DNA of 64,000 nt from an uncultured Cohaesibacter sp. GTDB lineage: Bacteria; Pseudomonadota; Alphaproteobacteria; Rhizobiales; Cohaesibacteraceae. The stretch lies in NCBI RefSeq assembly GCF_963667045.1, contig NZ_OY762934.1, forward strand, positions 62,001-126,000, given 5' to 3'. A program made the translations under genes and the position numbers. Below, one piece after another: positions 1-10,523 of the stretch (the stretch's first letter is position 1; each line of letters opens with the position of its first letter). The notes under the pieces are model-generated. The model worked only from the letters and a program-made list of their open reading frames with translations, did not search any database and was not told where the DNA came from.

Positions 1-1
1 G

Positions 2-157
2 GATGCCAATCTGGCAGGGTTGCGCGTTGAAGCCGCCAATCTTTCCGGCGCTTCCCTCAAAGCCTGCCAGATGGAAGGCATGACCATAGACGGAATTGAA
101 GTGACGGCCCTTCTTGAAGCCTGGAAGGCACAAGAAGCGAGTCGTGAGGACAAATGA
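2..157 (+). CDS. Pentapeptide-repeat protein, C-terminal end (partial)
   Basis: The window opens inside a reading frame that ends at TGA 155-157. The visible 51 residues contain repeats of the A(D/N)L-x-x type (DANLAGL, AANLSGA, ASLKAC), the hallmark of the pentapeptide-repeat right-handed beta-helix. They are followed by a short non-repeat tail ending REDK. The stop overlaps the first possible ATG of nuoG (ATGA), so the gene is probably part of the nuo transcript and translationally coupled to nuoG. Its role in a complex I operon is unknown. The 5' end lies outside the window. Confidence 0.6.
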   Translation, partial: DANLAGLRVEAANLSGASLKACQMEGMTIDGIEVTALLEAWKAQEASREDK

Positions 158-2244
158 ACATGGCAAAGCTGGTCGTTGACGGAATAGAAGTGGATGTCCC
201 GAAGGAATATAGCCTGCTGCAAGCCGCAGAAGAGGCCGGGGCCGAGATTCCGCGTTTTTGCTATCACGAGCGTCTGTCGATTGCGGGCAACTGCCGCATG
301 TGCCTTGTCGAGGTGAAGGGCGGACCGCCCAAGCCGACGGCATCCTGCGCGATGCGGGTGGGCGATCTGCGCCCCGGTCGTGATGGCGAGCCGCCGGAGA
401 TCTTCACCAAGTCGCCAATGGTCAAGAAGGCGCGGGAAGGGGTGATGGAATTTCTGCTCATCAACCATCCGCTCGACTGCCCGATCTGCGATCAGGGCGG
501 CGAATGCGATCTGCAGGATCAGGCGATGGCCTTCGGCAAGGGCGGTTCGCGCTTTCACGAGAACAAGCGGGCGGTCGAGAACAAGTATATCGGGCCGCTG
601 GTGAAAACCACCATGACCCGCTGCATCCATTGCACCCGCTGTGTGCGCTTCACCACCGAGGTGTGCGGCATTCAGGAGCTGGGCCTTGTGGGGCGCGGCG
701 AAGACGCTGAAATCACCACCTATCTGGAGGCGGCGCTGACCTCCGAGCTGCAGGGCAATGTGATTGACTTGTGCCCGGTTGGCGCTCTGACCTCCCGGCC
801 TTATGCCTTCACGGCACGGCCCTGGGAGCTGACCAAGACGGAAACCATTGATGTGATGGATGCAGTTGGCAGCAGCATTCGCGTTGATACCCGTGGCCGG
901 GAAGTGATGCGCATTCAGCCGCGTGTCAACGATGCGGTCAATGAGGAATGGATTTCCGACAAGACCCGTTTCATCTGGGATGGTCTGAGGGCCCAGCGGC
1001 TGGACAAGCCCTATGTCCGCAAGGATGGCAAGCTGACGCCAGCCAGTTGGGATGACGCCTTCCGCGCCATTGCCGAAAAGCTCAATGGGCTTGATGGCGA
1101 CCGGATCGGTGCCATTGCCGGGCCCATGGCGAGTGTTGAAGAACTCTATGCGCTCAAGGGCCTGATGGCCTCGCTCGGTTCGGGCAACATGGATGCCCGT
1201 CAGGATGGTTCGGTGCTGACATCGGCCATGGGGCGGGCAGCCTATCTGTTCAACGCCACCATCGAGGGCATTGAGGAAGCGGACGCCATTCTGATCGTCG
1301 GTTCCAATCCGCGCATGGAAGCGGCGGTGCTCAATGCCCGCATCCGCAAGACATGGCTGGCTGGCGGCACCAAGATTGCCGTCATCGGCGAACAGGCCGA
1401 TCTCAAATATGGTTATGACCATCTGGGCGCGGGTGCGGATGTACTGGCAGAGCTTGCCAATGGCAAGGGGGCATTCTTTGATGTGCTGAGCAAGGCCGAA
1501 CGTCCGCTGATCCTTGTCGGGCAGGGCGCGATCAACCACGAGGACGGTGCGGCGGTTCTTGCCCAGGCCGCGAAACTGGCCGTGGCCTGCGGTGCTGTCT
1601 CTGCTGACTGGAACGGCTTTTCCGTATTGCACACCGATGCAAGCGCCGTGGGCGCTCTGGAGATCGGCTTTGAACCGCAGACCGGTGGCAAGGACATCGC
1701 CGCGATGCAGGCTGGGGGTGTTGATGCGCTGTTCCTGCTGGGGGCTGACGAGTTGGCCTTTGACAGTTTCGGGTCGGCCTTCAAGATCTATATCGGCTCG
1801 CACGGGGATGCCGGAGCGCATGCGGCGGATGTCATTCTGCCTGCTGCGACCTACACCGAGAAATCCGGGCTCTATATCAATACCGAAGGGCGCGTTCAGC
1901 TGTCGGTACGGGCCAATTTTGCCCCGGGCGACGCCAAGGAAGACTGGGCGATCCTCAGGGCACTGTCCGCCGTTCTTGGCAAGACGCTGCCGTTTGACAG
2001 CCTCGCCTCGCTGCGGGCGCGGCTTTATGCCGACTATCCGGCCCTTGAGGTGCTGGATGAATGCCTGAAGGGCGACGCAGCTGCCATCGAGGCGCTCGCC
2101 AAGGCGGCCAAACCGGTCAAGGGGCAGGCGCTGGTGTCGCCGGTTTCGGACTATTACCTGACCAACCCCATTGCACGGGCTTCGGCTGTCATGGCCGAAT
2201 GCAGCGCTTTGGCCAAGGGCCACAAGGCGGAAGCTGCGGAGTGA
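154..2244 (+). CDS. nuoG: NADH-quinone oxidoreductase subunit G
   Basis: This is the iron-sulfur subunit of the peripheral arm of respiratory complex I, passing electrons from the NADH site toward quinone. Seen in order: a 2Fe-2S ferredoxin-like domain with Cys36, Cys47, Cys50 and Cys65; the His-Cys3 cluster motif with His105, Cys109, Cys112 and Cys118; a 4Fe-4S motif with Cys157, Cys160, Cys163 and Cys207; then a molybdopterin-oxidoreductase-like domain to the C-terminus. The 696 aa length is normal for alphaproteobacterial NuoG. An alternative start is ATG 160 (MAKLVVDG), which sits about 10 nt after the GAGG at 146-149 and is better spaced than ATG 154. nuoH follows 12 nt downstream. Confidence 0.97.
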   Translation: MNMAKLVVDGIEVDVPKEYSLLQAAEEAGAEIPRFCYHERLSIAGNCRMCLVEVKGGPPKPTASCAMRVGDLRPGRDGEPPEIFTKSPMVKKAREGVMEFLLINHPLDCPICDQGGECDLQDQAMAFGKGGSRFHENKRAVENKYIGPLVKTTMTRCIHCTRCVRFTTEVCGIQELGLVGRGEDAEITTYLEAALTSELQGNVIDLCPVGALTSRPYAFTARPWELTKTETIDVMDAVGSSIRVDTRGREVMRIQPRVNDAVNEEWISDKTRFIWDGLRAQRLDKPYVRKDGKLTPASWDDAFRAIAEKLNGLDGDRIGAIAGPMASVEELYALKGLMASLGSGNMDARQDGSVLTSAMGRAAYLFNATIEGIEEADAILIVGSNPRMEAAVLNARIRKTWLAGGTKIAVIGEQADLKYGYDHLGAGADVLAELANGKGAFFDVLSKAERPLILVGQGAINHEDGAAVLAQAAKLAVACGAVSADWNGFSVLHTDASAVGALEIGFEPQTGGKDIAAMQAGGVDALFLLGADELAFDSFGSAFKIYIGSHGDAGAHAADVILPAATYTEKSGLYINTEGRVQLSVRANFAPGDAKEDWAILRALSAVLGKTLPFDSLASLRARLYADYPALEVLDECLKGDAAAIEALAKAAKPVKGQALVSPVSDYYLTNPIARASAVMAECSALAKGHKAEAAE

Positions 2245-2256
2245 GAGGACTGCTAG

Positions 2257-3306
2257 ATGAATGAGTTTGTCACAAACTGGCTGATTCCCGGCGCCATCAT
2301 GGTGGGGCAATCCCTCTTGCTGCTGGTCGTTCTTCTGGTGGTGATCGCCTATGTGCTGCTTGCCGACCGCAAGATCTGGGCTGCGGTGCAGATGCGGCGC
2401 GGGCCAAACGTGGTCGGGCCGTTCGGGCTGTTCCAGTCCTTTGCCGATCTTCTGAAGTTCATTCTCAAGGAACCGGTCATTCCTTCGAGCTCCAACAAGG
2501 TTATCTTCCTTTTGGGGCCGCTGGTCACGGTGACTGTGGCGCTGGCCGCCTGGGCGGTGGTGCCGGTGGCCGATGGCTGGGTGATTTCCAATATCAACGT
2601 CGGCATTCTCTATCTGCTGGCGGTATCGTCGCTCGGCGTCTATGGCATCATCATGGGCGGCTGGGCGTCGAACTCGAAATATCCGCTGCTCTCCGCGCTG
2701 CGTTCGGCGGCTCAGATGGTGTCCTATGAGGTTTCCATCGGCTTTGTCATCGTGACGGTGCTGCTTTGTGTCGGCTCGCTCAATCTCAGCGATATCGTGC
2801 ACGCTCAGGAAACCGGCCTTGCGACCAAGCTGGGCATGCCGTCGATGAGCTTCCTCAACTGGTACTGGCTGCCGTTGTTCCCGATGTTCGTCGTCTTCTT
2901 CATTTCGGCGCTGGCCGAGACCAACCGCCCGCCATTCGATCTGGCCGAGGCGGAGTCCGAGCTGGTGGCCGGTTTCATGGTGGAATATGGTTCGACGCCC
3001 TACATGATGTATATGCTTGGCGAATATGTCTCGATCGCGCTGATGTGTTCGATGACCGCCATCCTGTTCATGGGCGGCTGGCTGCCGCCGCTGGATGTGG
3101 TGCCGTTTACATGGTTGCCGGGCGTTGTCTGGTTCATTCTCAAGGCTGGTCTGGTGTTCTTCATGTTCGCCATGGTGAAGGCCTTCGTTCCCCGCTATCG
3201 CTACGATCAGCTGATGCGTCTTGGCTGGAAGGTGTTCCTGCCGCTGTCGCTGTTCTATGTGGTGTTGGTGGCCGGGGTTCTGCAATTTGCCGGTTGGGCA
3301 CCGTGA
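2257..3306 (+). CDS. nuoH: NADH-quinone oxidoreductase subunit H
   Basis: A 349 aa polytopic membrane protein of complex I that, with NuoB, D and I, forms the quinone-binding chamber. About eight hydrophobic segments are visible. Family-diagnostic stretches include [19 protein letters not shown] near the N-terminus and [17 protein letters not shown] in the middle, the conserved acidic quinone-site loop. A GAGAGGA ribosome-binding site lies just before the ATG. It is followed directly by two small membrane proteins rather than by nuoI, which is the usual neighbour. Confidence 0.97.
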   Translation: MNEFVTNWLIPGAIMVGQSLLLLVVLLVVIAYVLLADRKIWAAVQMRRGPNVVGPFGLFQSFADLLKFILKEPVIPSSSNKVIFLLGPLVTVTVALAAWAVVPVADGWVISNINVGILYLLAVSSLGVYGIIMGGWASNSKYPLLSALRSAAQMVSYEVSIGFVIVTVLLCVGSLNLSDIVHAQETGLATKLGMPSMSFLNWYWLPLFPMFVVFFISALAETNRPPFDLAEAESELVAGFMVEYGSTPYMMYMLGEYVSIALMCSMTAILFMGGWLPPLDVVPFTWLPGVVWFILKAGLVFFMFAMVKAFVPRYRYDQLMRLGWKVFLPLSLFYVVLVAGVLQFAGWAP

Positions 3307-3315
3307 GGGACCGTG

Positions 3316-3561
3316 ATGTTTGATCTTTCGCTGCCCGGCATGGTCGGGGCCCTGATTGGCGGGGTGGTCGGCTGGGCCGACTACAAGATGATTGGTGGCC
3401 TTGTCGGGGCCAAATGGATGAAGGCTCGCTCGGACAAGGGGCTGGCGCGGCATCCGGATACGAAGAAATTCGGTGACTGGATACAGTTCGGGATCTGGTG
3501 TGGTACCCAGCTTCTGTTTCCGTTCATCGGCTATTGGGCTGGAGCCTCGCTTGCGGGCTAG
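3316..3561 (+). CDS. Small two-helix membrane protein in the nuo operon (copy 1)
   Basis: An 81 aa protein of unknown function placed between nuoH and nuoI. ATG 3316 is preferred, with GTG 3313 as an alternative; a GAGGGA ribosome-binding site lies just upstream. It has a Gly-rich hydrophobic N-terminal helix (about residues 6-20), a basic central loop (KARSDKGLARHPDTKK) and a C-terminal hydrophobic helix ending FPFIGYWAGASLAG. That ending resembles the C-terminus of the next gene (FAFVGWFAGLTAFGG), so the two are probably paralogues. I recognise no named family. A role in complex I assembly or as an accessory subunit is inferred from position only. Confidence 0.75.
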   Translation: MFDLSLPGMVGALIGGVVGWADYKMIGGLVGAKWMKARSDKGLARHPDTKKFGDWIQFGIWCGTQLLFPFIGYWAGASLAG

Positions 3562-3580
3562 GCTCGCACTGGAGAGTTGA

Positions 3581-3838
3581 ATGATTGATACACCCTGGAT
3601 GGCAGGCAGTCTTGGTGCCCTTGTCGGGCTCTTTATAGCGGTATTTGCCAACATCGTGGTGTTGCCTGCGGTTCTGCGGGCGCAGGAGAACGGGTTTTTG
3701 CTCGGGCGGGAAACGGCTCCCGGCTCGATGAGCAAGGAAACCATGGCCCGGTTGACGCGGTTTTTCTATCGCGTTCCGATGCCTGTCCTGTTCGCGTTTG
3801 TTGGTTGGTTTGCTGGTTTGACGGCATTTGGAGGGTAA
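3581..3838 (+). CDS. Small two-helix membrane protein in the nuo operon (copy 2)
   Basis: An 85 aa protein of unknown function. It has two hydrophobic helices, about residues 7-30 (GALVGLFIAVFANIVVLPAV) and 68-85 (VLFAFVGWFAGLTAFGG), separated by a hydrophilic loop. The architecture and the F-x-F-[IV]-G-[YW]-[FW]-A-G ending match the preceding gene, which suggests tandem duplication. A GGAGAG ribosome-binding site precedes the ATG. nuoI begins 3 nt after its stop, so it is firmly inside the nuo transcript. Its function is inferred only from context. Confidence 0.75.
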   Translation: MIDTPWMAGSLGALVGLFIAVFANIVVLPAVLRAQENGFLLGRETAPGSMSKETMARLTRFFYRVPMPVLFAFVGWFAGLTAFGG

Positions 3839-3841
3839 TTG

Positions 3842-4330
3842 ATGGCACTGGCTCAGGCTGCAAAATCGCTGATGCTGAAGGAGTTCGTTTCGGCCTTCAC
3901 GCTGTCGATGCGCTATTTCTTCTCGCCCAAGTCGACGGTCAACTATCCGTTCGAAAAGGGGCCTCAGTCGCCGCGTTTCCGCGGTGAGCATGCGTTGCGC
4001 CGCTATCCCAACGGGGAAGAGCGCTGCATTGCCTGCAAGCTGTGCGAGGCCATCTGTCCGGCGCAGGCGATCACCATCGAGGCCGGTCCGCGCGGCAATG
4101 ACGGTAGCCGTCGCACGACCCGCTATGACATCGATATGACCAAATGCATCTATTGCGGCTATTGCCAGGAGGCCTGCCCGGTGGAAGCGATTGTCGAGGG
4201 GCCGAATTTCGAATTTGCGACAGAAACCCGTGAAGAGCTGTTCTACGACAAGCAGAGACTGCTTGAGAACGGGGAACGGTGGGAACAGGAACTGGCACGA
4301 AATATCGCACTGGACGCACCTTATCGCTAA
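3842..4330 (+). CDS. nuoI: NADH-quinone oxidoreductase subunit I
   Basis: A 162 aa ferredoxin-type subunit of complex I that holds clusters N6a and N6b, carrying electrons to the terminal cluster near the quinone site. Two CxxCxxCxxxCP motifs are visible ([12 protein letters not shown] and [12 protein letters not shown]), each binding a 4Fe-4S cluster. ATG 3842 is chosen over the in-frame TTG 3839 because [10 protein letters not shown] matches the family N-terminus and the GGAGGG at 3829-3834 is well spaced. The length is typical of alphaproteobacterial NuoI. Confidence 0.97.
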   Translation: MALAQAAKSLMLKEFVSAFTLSMRYFFSPKSTVNYPFEKGPQSPRFRGEHALRRYPNGEERCIACKLCEAICPAQAITIEAGPRGNDGSRRTTRYDIDMTKCIYCGYCQEACPVEAIVEGPNFEFATETREELFYDKQRLLENGERWEQELARNIALDAPYR

Positions 4331-4393
4331 GGTCGCCACTATGAGATTTCAAGGAGAATTGCCTCCCGCAAGGGACGCAGGAAAGCAAAAGAC

Positions 4394-5008
4394 ATGATCC
4401 TTCAGAGCGTCTTCTTCTATTTGTTCTCGGCGGTGCTGCTGATATCGGCGCTGATGGTCATCGGTGCGCGCAATCCTGTTCATTCGGTGCTGTTTCTCAT
4501 TCTGGCCTTCTTCAATGCCGCCGCCCTGTTCGTGCTGCTCGGGGCCGAGTTTCTGGCCATGCTGCTGGTGGTTGTCTATGTCGGGGCGGTCGCCGTGCTG
4601 TTCCTGTTCATCGTGATGATGCTGGACGTCGACTTTGTCGAGATGCGTGCCGGTTTCCTGCAGTATATGCCGATTGGACTGGTGGTGGGTGTTGTGCTGC
4701 TGGCCGAGCTTCTGGTCGCCTTTGGCGGCTGGGCGGTCAGTCCGGATCTTGCGGCCAATCTTGGAGAACCCTTGCCGGATATCGCCCAGGTCTCCAACAT
4801 CGAAGCCATCGGCTTGCTGCTCTATACCAAATACATTTTCTACTTCCTGACGGCAGCGCTGATCCTGTTTGTTGCGATGGTCGGGGCGATCGTGCTGACG
4901 TTGCATCATCGTACCGACGTCAAGCGGCAGAATATCGAGCGTCAGGTGGCGCGTACGGTAGAGAATTCAATCGAGGTTGTTGAAGTGGAGCCGGGTAACG
5001 GCATCTAG
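4394..5008 (+). CDS. nuoJ: NADH-quinone oxidoreductase subunit J
   Basis: A 204 aa membrane subunit of complex I with about five hydrophobic helices. The conserved segment VVVYVGAVAVLFLFIVMMLD, which includes the pi-bulge helix of the family, is clear. The last ~35 residues form a polar cytoplasmic tail ending in VEVEPGNGI. It is separated from nuoI by 63 nt and from nuoK by about 75 nt, still co-directional within the operon. Confidence 0.96.
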   Translation: MILQSVFFYLFSAVLLISALMVIGARNPVHSVLFLILAFFNAAALFVLLGAEFLAMLLVVVYVGAVAVLFLFIVMMLDVDFVEMRAGFLQYMPIGLVVGVVLLAELLVAFGGWAVSPDLAANLGEPLPDIAQVSNIEAIGLLLYTKYIFYFLTAALILFVAMVGAIVLTLHHRTDVKRQNIERQVARTVENSIEVVEVEPGNGI

Positions 5009-5083
5009 CCGCCGCTTTTCCGCCATCAGTTTTCAGTATGGCCCGCAGGGACGCGGGTGCACCAAGAAGGGACAGACAGAGAG

Positions 5084-5392
5084 ATGGAAATCGGGCTTAG
5101 CCATTATCTGACCGTTGCAGCGATCCTGTTCGTGATCGGCATGTTCGGCATTTTCATCAACCGCAAGAATGTCATCGTCATTCTGATGTCGGTCGAATTG
5201 ATCCTCTTGGCGGTGAATATCAATTTTGTGGCCTTCTCTTCCTATCTGGGGGATCTGGGCGGGCAGATATTCGGTCTGTTCGTGCTGACCGTTGCTGCCG
5301 CCGAGGCGGCAATCGGGCTGGCCATTCTGGTCGTGTTCTATCGCAATCGCGGCTCCATCGCGGTTGAAGATGTCAACATGATGAAAGGCTGA
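5084..5392 (+). CDS. nuoK: NADH-quinone oxidoreductase subunit K
   Basis: A 102 aa, three-helix membrane subunit of complex I. The start is ATG 5084 (MEIGLSHYL), which matches the family; upstream in-frame non-ATG starts would add an unlikely polar extension. The conserved membrane acids are present: Glu in [10 protein letters not shown] and Glu in [13 protein letters not shown], both part of the proton path. nuoL starts 8 nt after the stop. Confidence 0.96.
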   Translation: MEIGLSHYLTVAAILFVIGMFGIFINRKNVIVILMSVELILLAVNINFVAFSSYLGDLGGQIFGLFVLTVAAAEAAIGLAILVVFYRNRGSIAVEDVNMMKG

Positions 5393-5400
5393 GAGATCAC

Positions 5401-7356
5401 ATGTATTCGGCCATTCTCTTTCTGCCGCTCATCGGCTTCCTGATCGCCGGTTTCTTTGGCCGCACGCTGGGGCACAAGGCATCGGAAATCATCACCAGCA
5501 CGCTGTTGGTCATCGCAGCTATCCTGTCGTGGATCGCCTTCCTGTCGGTGGGTATCGGGCATGGCTCGCCGCAAACGGTCAACATTCTGACGTGGATCAG
5601 CTCCGGCGATCTGCAGATTGACTGGGCCATCCGTGTCGATACGCTGACGGTGGTGATGCTGGTGGTGGTCAACACGATCTCGGCGCTGGTGCATATCTAT
5701 TCGATCGGCTACATGCATGCCGACCCCAATCGCGCCCGGTTCTTTGCCTATCTGTCACTCTTCACATTCGCGATGCTGTCGCTGGTCACAGCAGACAATC
5801 TGTTGCAGATGTTCTTTGGCTGGGAAGGCGTCGGTCTGGCCTCCTATCTGCTGATCGGCTTCTGGTATCAGAAACCTTCGGCCAACGCTGCCGCCATGAA
5901 GGCATTCATCGTCAACCGTGTCGGCGACTTCGGCTTCCTGCTGGGCCTTTGCGGCATCTATGTGCTGTTCGACAGCGTGAGCTTTGGCAACATCTTTGCC
6001 AACGCCGACGCCATGAAGGACACGACGATCCATTTCCTCGGACAAGACCTCAATGCGATGACAACCATCTGTCTGTTGTTGTTCATGGGTGCGATGGGCA
6101 AGTCGGCGCAGTTCCTGTTGCACACCTGGCTGCCGGATGCCATGGAAGGGCCGACGCCGGTGTCGGCGCTCATTCACGCCGCGACCATGGTCACCGCCGG
6201 TGTCTTCATGGTGGCGCGCCTGTCGCCGCTGTTCGAGCTGTCGCCAACCGCGCTGGAAGTGGTGACCTTCATCGGTGCGACAACAGCCTTTTTCGCTGCG
6301 ACCGTCGGGCTGGTGCAGAACGATATCAAGCGGGTGATTGCCTATTCGACCTGTTCGCAGCTGGGCTACATGTTCGTGGCGCTGGGCATCGGGGCCTATG
6401 GGGCTGCGGTGTTCCACCTCTTCACCCATGCCTTCTTCAAGGCGCTGTTGTTCCTTGGGGCCGGGTCGGTCATCCATGCAGTTTCCGATGAGCAGGACAT
6501 GCGCCGGATGGGCGGTCTGCGCAAGCATATCAAGCTCACCTATGCCATGATGCTGATCGGCACCTTCGCGCTGACCGGTGTTGGCATTCCGGGGACCATT
6601 CTGGGCTTTGCCGGGTTCAATTCCAAGGACGCGATCATCGAATCCGCCTTTGCCGCGACCAACAGCATGGCCAGTTACGCCTTTGCCATGACGGTGATTG
6701 CGGCGCTGTTCACCAGCTTCTACAGCTGGCGGCTGATCTTCATGACCTTCCACGGCCGCGAGCGCATGAGCCCGGACGTCAAGGCGCATATTCATGAGAG
6801 CCCGGCGGTGATGATGGTGCCGCTGATGGTGCTGGCGCTCGGAGCCGCCGTTGCGGGCATGGTCTTCTCATCCTATTTCTACGGCCATGCCTATGACGAG
6901 TTCTGGAAAGGGGCGCTGTTTACTGGTCCCGAGAATGAAGTGATGCACGAATCGCACAGCGTTCCGGTGATGGTCAAACTGGCGCCGTTCGTGATGATGG
7001 CAACCGGCTTCCTCGTTGCGGTGGTGTTCTATCTTTTGTCGCCGGTCATACCCAAGCGGCTGGCAGAGCGGCACAACTGGCTTTATCGCTTCCTGCTCAA
7101 CAAGTGGTATTTCGATGAGCTTTACAGCTTCATCTTCATCCGCGGTGCCAAGGGGCTGGGTTCCCTTCTCTGGAAGAGGGGCGATGAGGGGATCATAGAC
7201 CGCTTCGGGCCCAACGGGATTGCGGCGTGGGTCGTTGCCCTGACCAACCGGATCAACAAGCTGCAAACCGGTTATGTCTATCACTATGCCTTTGCCATGA
7301 TGATCGGTGTGGCGATCCTGATTACCTATTCGATGCTGAGCGGGGGAACGCACTGA
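5401..7356 (+). CDS. nuoL: NADH-quinone oxidoreductase subunit L
   Basis: A 651 aa antiporter-like, proton-pumping subunit at the distal end of the complex I membrane arm. Hallmarks seen are [19 protein letters not shown] near residue 140, [19 protein letters not shown] near 240, and many hydrophobic helices. A long C-terminal part carries the lateral helix typical of NuoL. The stop overlaps the nuoM start (TGATG), so the two are translationally coupled. Confidence 0.97.
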   Translation: MYSAILFLPLIGFLIAGFFGRTLGHKASEIITSTLLVIAAILSWIAFLSVGIGHGSPQTVNILTWISSGDLQIDWAIRVDTLTVVMLVVVNTISALVHIYSIGYMHADPNRARFFAYLSLFTFAMLSLVTADNLLQMFFGWEGVGLASYLLIGFWYQKPSANAAAMKAFIVNRVGDFGFLLGLCGIYVLFDSVSFGNIFANADAMKDTTIHFLGQDLNAMTTICLLLFMGAMGKSAQFLLHTWLPDAMEGPTPVSALIHAATMVTAGVFMVARLSPLFELSPTALEVVTFIGATTAFFAATVGLVQNDIKRVIAYSTCSQLGYMFVALGIGAYGAAVFHLFTHAFFKALLFLGAGSVIHAVSDEQDMRRMGGLRKHIKLTYAMMLIGTFALTGVGIPGTILGFAGFNSKDAIIESAFAATNSMASYAFAMTVIAALFTSFYSWRLIFMTFHGRERMSPDVKAHIHESPAVMMVPLMVLALGAAVAGMVFSSYFYGHAYDEFWKGALFTGPENEVMHESHSVPVMVKLAPFVMMATGFLVAVVFYLLSPVIPKRLAERHNWLYRFLLNKWYFDELYSFIFIRGAKGLGSLLWKRGDEGIIDRFGPNGIAAWVVALTNRINKLQTGYVYHYAFAMMIGVAILITYSMLSGGTH

Positions 7357-8867
7357 TGAGCGATTGGCCACTCCTATCAACGGTCGTTTTCCTGCCCCTC
7401 GTCGGCGCGCTGATGATCCTTCTGGTCAAGGGCGACACCGCGATTGCCAGACGCAACATCACCAATGTCGCGCTCTGGACGACGGTCGTCACCTTCCTGA
7501 TCTCGCTGCTGGTTCTCAGCCAGTTTGATGCCGACAACCCCGGCTTCCAGATGCAGGAAAAGGCCGACTGGCTCGGCGCCTCGATTGCCTATCGCATGGG
7601 GGTTGATGGCATTTCCATTCTGTTCGTCATCCTGACGACGGCTCTGATGCCCGCGGCGATCTATGCCAGCCGCAATTCCATCACCAAGCGGGTGAAGGAA
7701 TACATGATTGCCTTCCTCGTGCTGGAAACGATGATGATCGGCGTGTTCTGCGCGCTCGATCTGGTGCTGTTCTATCTGTTCTTCGAGGCCGGTCTCATTC
7801 CGATGTTCCTGATCATCGGCATCTGGGGCGGGCAGAACAGGGTCTATGCCAGCTTCAAGTTCTTCCTTTACACGCTTGCCGGCTCGGTGCTGATGCTGCT
7901 GGCGGTGATGGCGATGTATTGGGACGCCGGAACGACGGACATCGTGACACTGCTTGCGCATCCGTTCTCGCAACAGATGCAGATCTGGCTGTGGCTGGCG
8001 TTTTTTGCTTCCTTTGCGGTCAAGATGCCGATGTGGCCGGTGCATACCTGGCTGCCGGACGCCCACGTGCAGGCACCGACTGGCGGGTCGGTCATTCTGG
8101 CTGCCATTCTGCTGAAAATGGGCGGCTATGGCTTTCTGCGTTTCTCGCTGCCGATGTTCCCGGTGGCGTCCGAGATGTTTGCGCCGCTGGTCTATACCCT
8201 GTCGGTGATTGCCATCATCTATACCTCGCTGGTGGCTTTGGCCCAGCAGGACATCAAGAAGCTGATCGCCTATTCCTCGGTTGCCCACATGGGCTATGTG
8301 ACCATGGGTATCTTTTCAATGACCCAGCAGGGCGTACAGGGTGGCATCTTCCAGATGATCTCGCACGGCATCGTTTCTGGCGCGCTGTTCCTCTGTGTTG
8401 GTGTGGTCTACGACCGGATGCATACGCGCGAGATTTCCGCCTATGGCGGGTTGGTCAACCGGATGCCGGTCTTTGCCACGCTGTTCATGATTTTCACCAT
8501 GGCCAACATCGGGCTGCCCGGTACCTCCGGCTTTGTTGGTGAGTTCCTTACCATCATCGGTGTGTTTCAGGTCAATACATGGGTGGCGCTGTTTGCTGCA
8601 ACGGGGGTCATCCTTTCGGCGTCCTACGCGCTCTGGCTCTATCGCCGCATCATTTTCGGCAAGCTGGAGAAGGAAAGTCTCAAGGGCATCCTTGATATGG
8701 ATGTGCGCGAGAAGATCATTCTCGTGCCCCTTGCTGCGCTGACCATCCTGTTCGGTTTCTATCCGGCGCCAATCCAGTCGATCACGGCCGTTGCTGTCGA
8801 GAATCTGATCAACAATTATCAGGCAGCCCTGAGTGCTGCGGACAAGCTTGCGCTTCTTGCTCAATAA
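7356..8867 (+). CDS. nuoM: NADH-quinone oxidoreductase subunit M
   Basis: A 503 aa antiporter-like proton-pumping subunit of complex I. ATG 7356 ([14 protein letters not shown]) overlaps the nuoL stop and gives the family N-terminus; the frame extends upstream inside nuoL but that part is not coding here. Seen are the conserved [36 protein letters not shown] and [12 protein letters not shown] segments with their functional Glu, Lys and His positions. nuoN follows after 35 nt. Confidence 0.97.
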   Translation: MSDWPLLSTVVFLPLVGALMILLVKGDTAIARRNITNVALWTTVVTFLISLLVLSQFDADNPGFQMQEKADWLGASIAYRMGVDGISILFVILTTALMPAAIYASRNSITKRVKEYMIAFLVLETMMIGVFCALDLVLFYLFFEAGLIPMFLIIGIWGGQNRVYASFKFFLYTLAGSVLMLLAVMAMYWDAGTTDIVTLLAHPFSQQMQIWLWLAFFASFAVKMPMWPVHTWLPDAHVQAPTGGSVILAAILLKMGGYGFLRFSLPMFPVASEMFAPLVYTLSVIAIIYTSLVALAQQDIKKLIAYSSVAHMGYVTMGIFSMTQQGVQGGIFQMISHGIVSGALFLCVGVVYDRMHTREISAYGGLVNRMPVFATLFMIFTMANIGLPGTSGFVGEFLTIIGVFQVNTWVALFAATGVILSASYALWLYRRIIFGKLEKESLKGILDMDVREKIILVPLAALTILFGFYPAPIQSITAVAVENLINNYQAALSAADKLALLAQ

Positions 8868-8902
8868 AGCAGGGTGCAGGCGAAACATGAAGTGAGTGAA
8901 AG

Positions 8903-10348
8903 ATGACCACTGAGTTGGCTACGCTTCCGAATCTGATGCCCGCATTGCCCGAGATCCTTCTGGCGATTGGTGCGATGGGATTGTTGATGCTTGGCGCCTT
9001 TGGCGGATCAAAAACCTCGCAAGCGGTCAATGGCTTCGCGGTGGCCTTGCTGATCATCGCCGGAGCGATCGTCCTGTTGGGGACGAGCGGCACGGTCGCG
9101 ACCTTCAATGATGCCTTCATTCAGGATCCGTTTGCCCGGCTGATGAAGGTGCTGGTGCTTATTGGCTCGGGTTTTTCACTCGCCATGTCCGTGGGCTATG
9201 CCCAGGTCGAGAAGTTTGATCGCTTCGAATATCCGGTGCTGGTGCTGCTGGCAACGATCGGCATGATGTTGATGCTGTCTGCCAATGATCTGATCGCGGT
9301 CTATCTGGGGCTGGAGCTGCAGTCGCTGACCCTCTACGTGCTGTCGTCTTTCAAGCGCGACAGCGCCAAGGCGACGGAAGCGGGACTGAAATATTTCGTG
9401 CTCGGTGCTTTGTCCTCGGGCATGCTGCTTTATGGCATGAGCCTTGTCTACGGATTTACCGGTCAGACCTCGTTTGTCGGCATTGCGGAAACCGTGCATG
9501 TGGGAGGCGTCGGGATCGGCATCACCTTCGGCCTGGTGTTCATCCTCGCCGGTCTCACCTTCAAGATTTCCGCTGTGCCGTTCCACATGTGGACCCCGGA
9601 TGTCTATGAGGGCGCGCCGACGCCGGTGACGGCCTTCCTTGCTGCGGCTCCCAAGGTGGCGGCGATGGGGCTCATTGTCCGTGCCGTGATGACGGCATTC
9701 GACCCGATGGATCTGCAATGGCAACAGGTGATCACTTTTGTTTCCATCCTGTCGATGGTGCTCGGCGCCTTTGCCGCCATTGGCCAGCGCAATATCAAGC
9801 GGCTGATGGCCTATTCCTCCATCAGCCACATGGGCTATGCGCTCGTTGGTCTGGCGGCGGGCAACTCGGCCGGGGTGGTCGGGGTGATCATCTATCTCAT
9901 CACCTATCTGGCCATGACGCTTGGTACCTTTGCCGCCATCATGGCGATGCGGCGACGGGACGGGGTCGTCGAGCGCATCGATGATCTGGCCGGGCTGTCG
10001 CGCAGCGATTTGCCGATGGCTGTGCTGCTCGGTATTCTGATGTTCTCGCTGGCCGGTGTGCCGTGGATGGGGGGCTTTATTGGCAAGTGGTTTGTCTTCT
10101 CCGCCGCGATTGAGGCCGGGCTCTATCCGCTGGCCATCATCGGCGTACTGGCATCGGTGGTCGGTGCTTATTACTATCTGCGTATCGTCAAGATCATGTT
10201 CTTCGATGAACCGGCACCGGCGTTCGAGCGTCCGTCAAACGAGTTGCGCTTCGTGCTGGTGGTCAGTGGCCTGTTCATGGCGACCATGGTGTTCTATGTC
10301 GGACCCATCCGCACGGTTGCGGAAGCCGCGGCAAACAGCTTCTTTTGA
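8903..10348 (+). CDS. nuoN: NADH-quinone oxidoreductase subunit N
   Basis: A 481 aa antiporter-like subunit of complex I and the last gene of the operon. Family segments include [37 protein letters not shown] and [14 protein letters not shown]. About fourteen hydrophobic helices are apparent. The start ATG follows a GAGTGAAAG ribosome-binding region. A strong intrinsic terminator lies about 80 nt after the stop. Confidence 0.97.
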   Translation: MTTELATLPNLMPALPEILLAIGAMGLLMLGAFGGSKTSQAVNGFAVALLIIAGAIVLLGTSGTVATFNDAFIQDPFARLMKVLVLIGSGFSLAMSVGYAQVEKFDRFEYPVLVLLATIGMMLMLSANDLIAVYLGLELQSLTLYVLSSFKRDSAKATEAGLKYFVLGALSSGMLLYGMSLVYGFTGQTSFVGIAETVHVGGVGIGITFGLVFILAGLTFKISAVPFHMWTPDVYEGAPTPVTAFLAAAPKVAAMGLIVRAVMTAFDPMDLQWQQVITFVSILSMVLGAFAAIGQRNIKRLMAYSSISHMGYALVGLAAGNSAGVVGVIIYLITYLAMTLGTFAAIMAMRRRDGVVERIDDLAGLSRSDLPMAVLLGILMFSLAGVPWMGGFIGKWFVFSAAIEAGLYPLAIIGVLASVVGAYYYLRIVKIMFFDEPAPAFERPSNELRFVLVVSGLFMATMVFYVGPIRTVAEAAANSFF

Positions 10349-10429
10349 GGTGCGTTTCTTTTCGTTTCGGCGCTAAGAAATGTGGTTCTTTTGCAAGACA
10401 GTGGCTGACTGTTGTGGTATGTAGTGGCT

Positions 10430-10455
10430 GCCCGGGCGATGTCCGGGCTGTTTTT
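10430..10455 (+). terminator. Intrinsic terminator of the nuo operon
   Basis: A perfect 6 bp GC stem (GCCCGG / CCGGGC) with a 7 nt loop is followed directly by TGTTTTT. It lies 80 nt after the nuoN stop and before birA. This separates birA from the complex I transcript. Confidence 0.75.
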
Positions 10456-10523
10456 GTCTGGCCACGTCTTGCCGTCAGGCGCATCATACCGAAGCCTTCG
10501 GTTTTGCAAATCGAGCAACCGCA

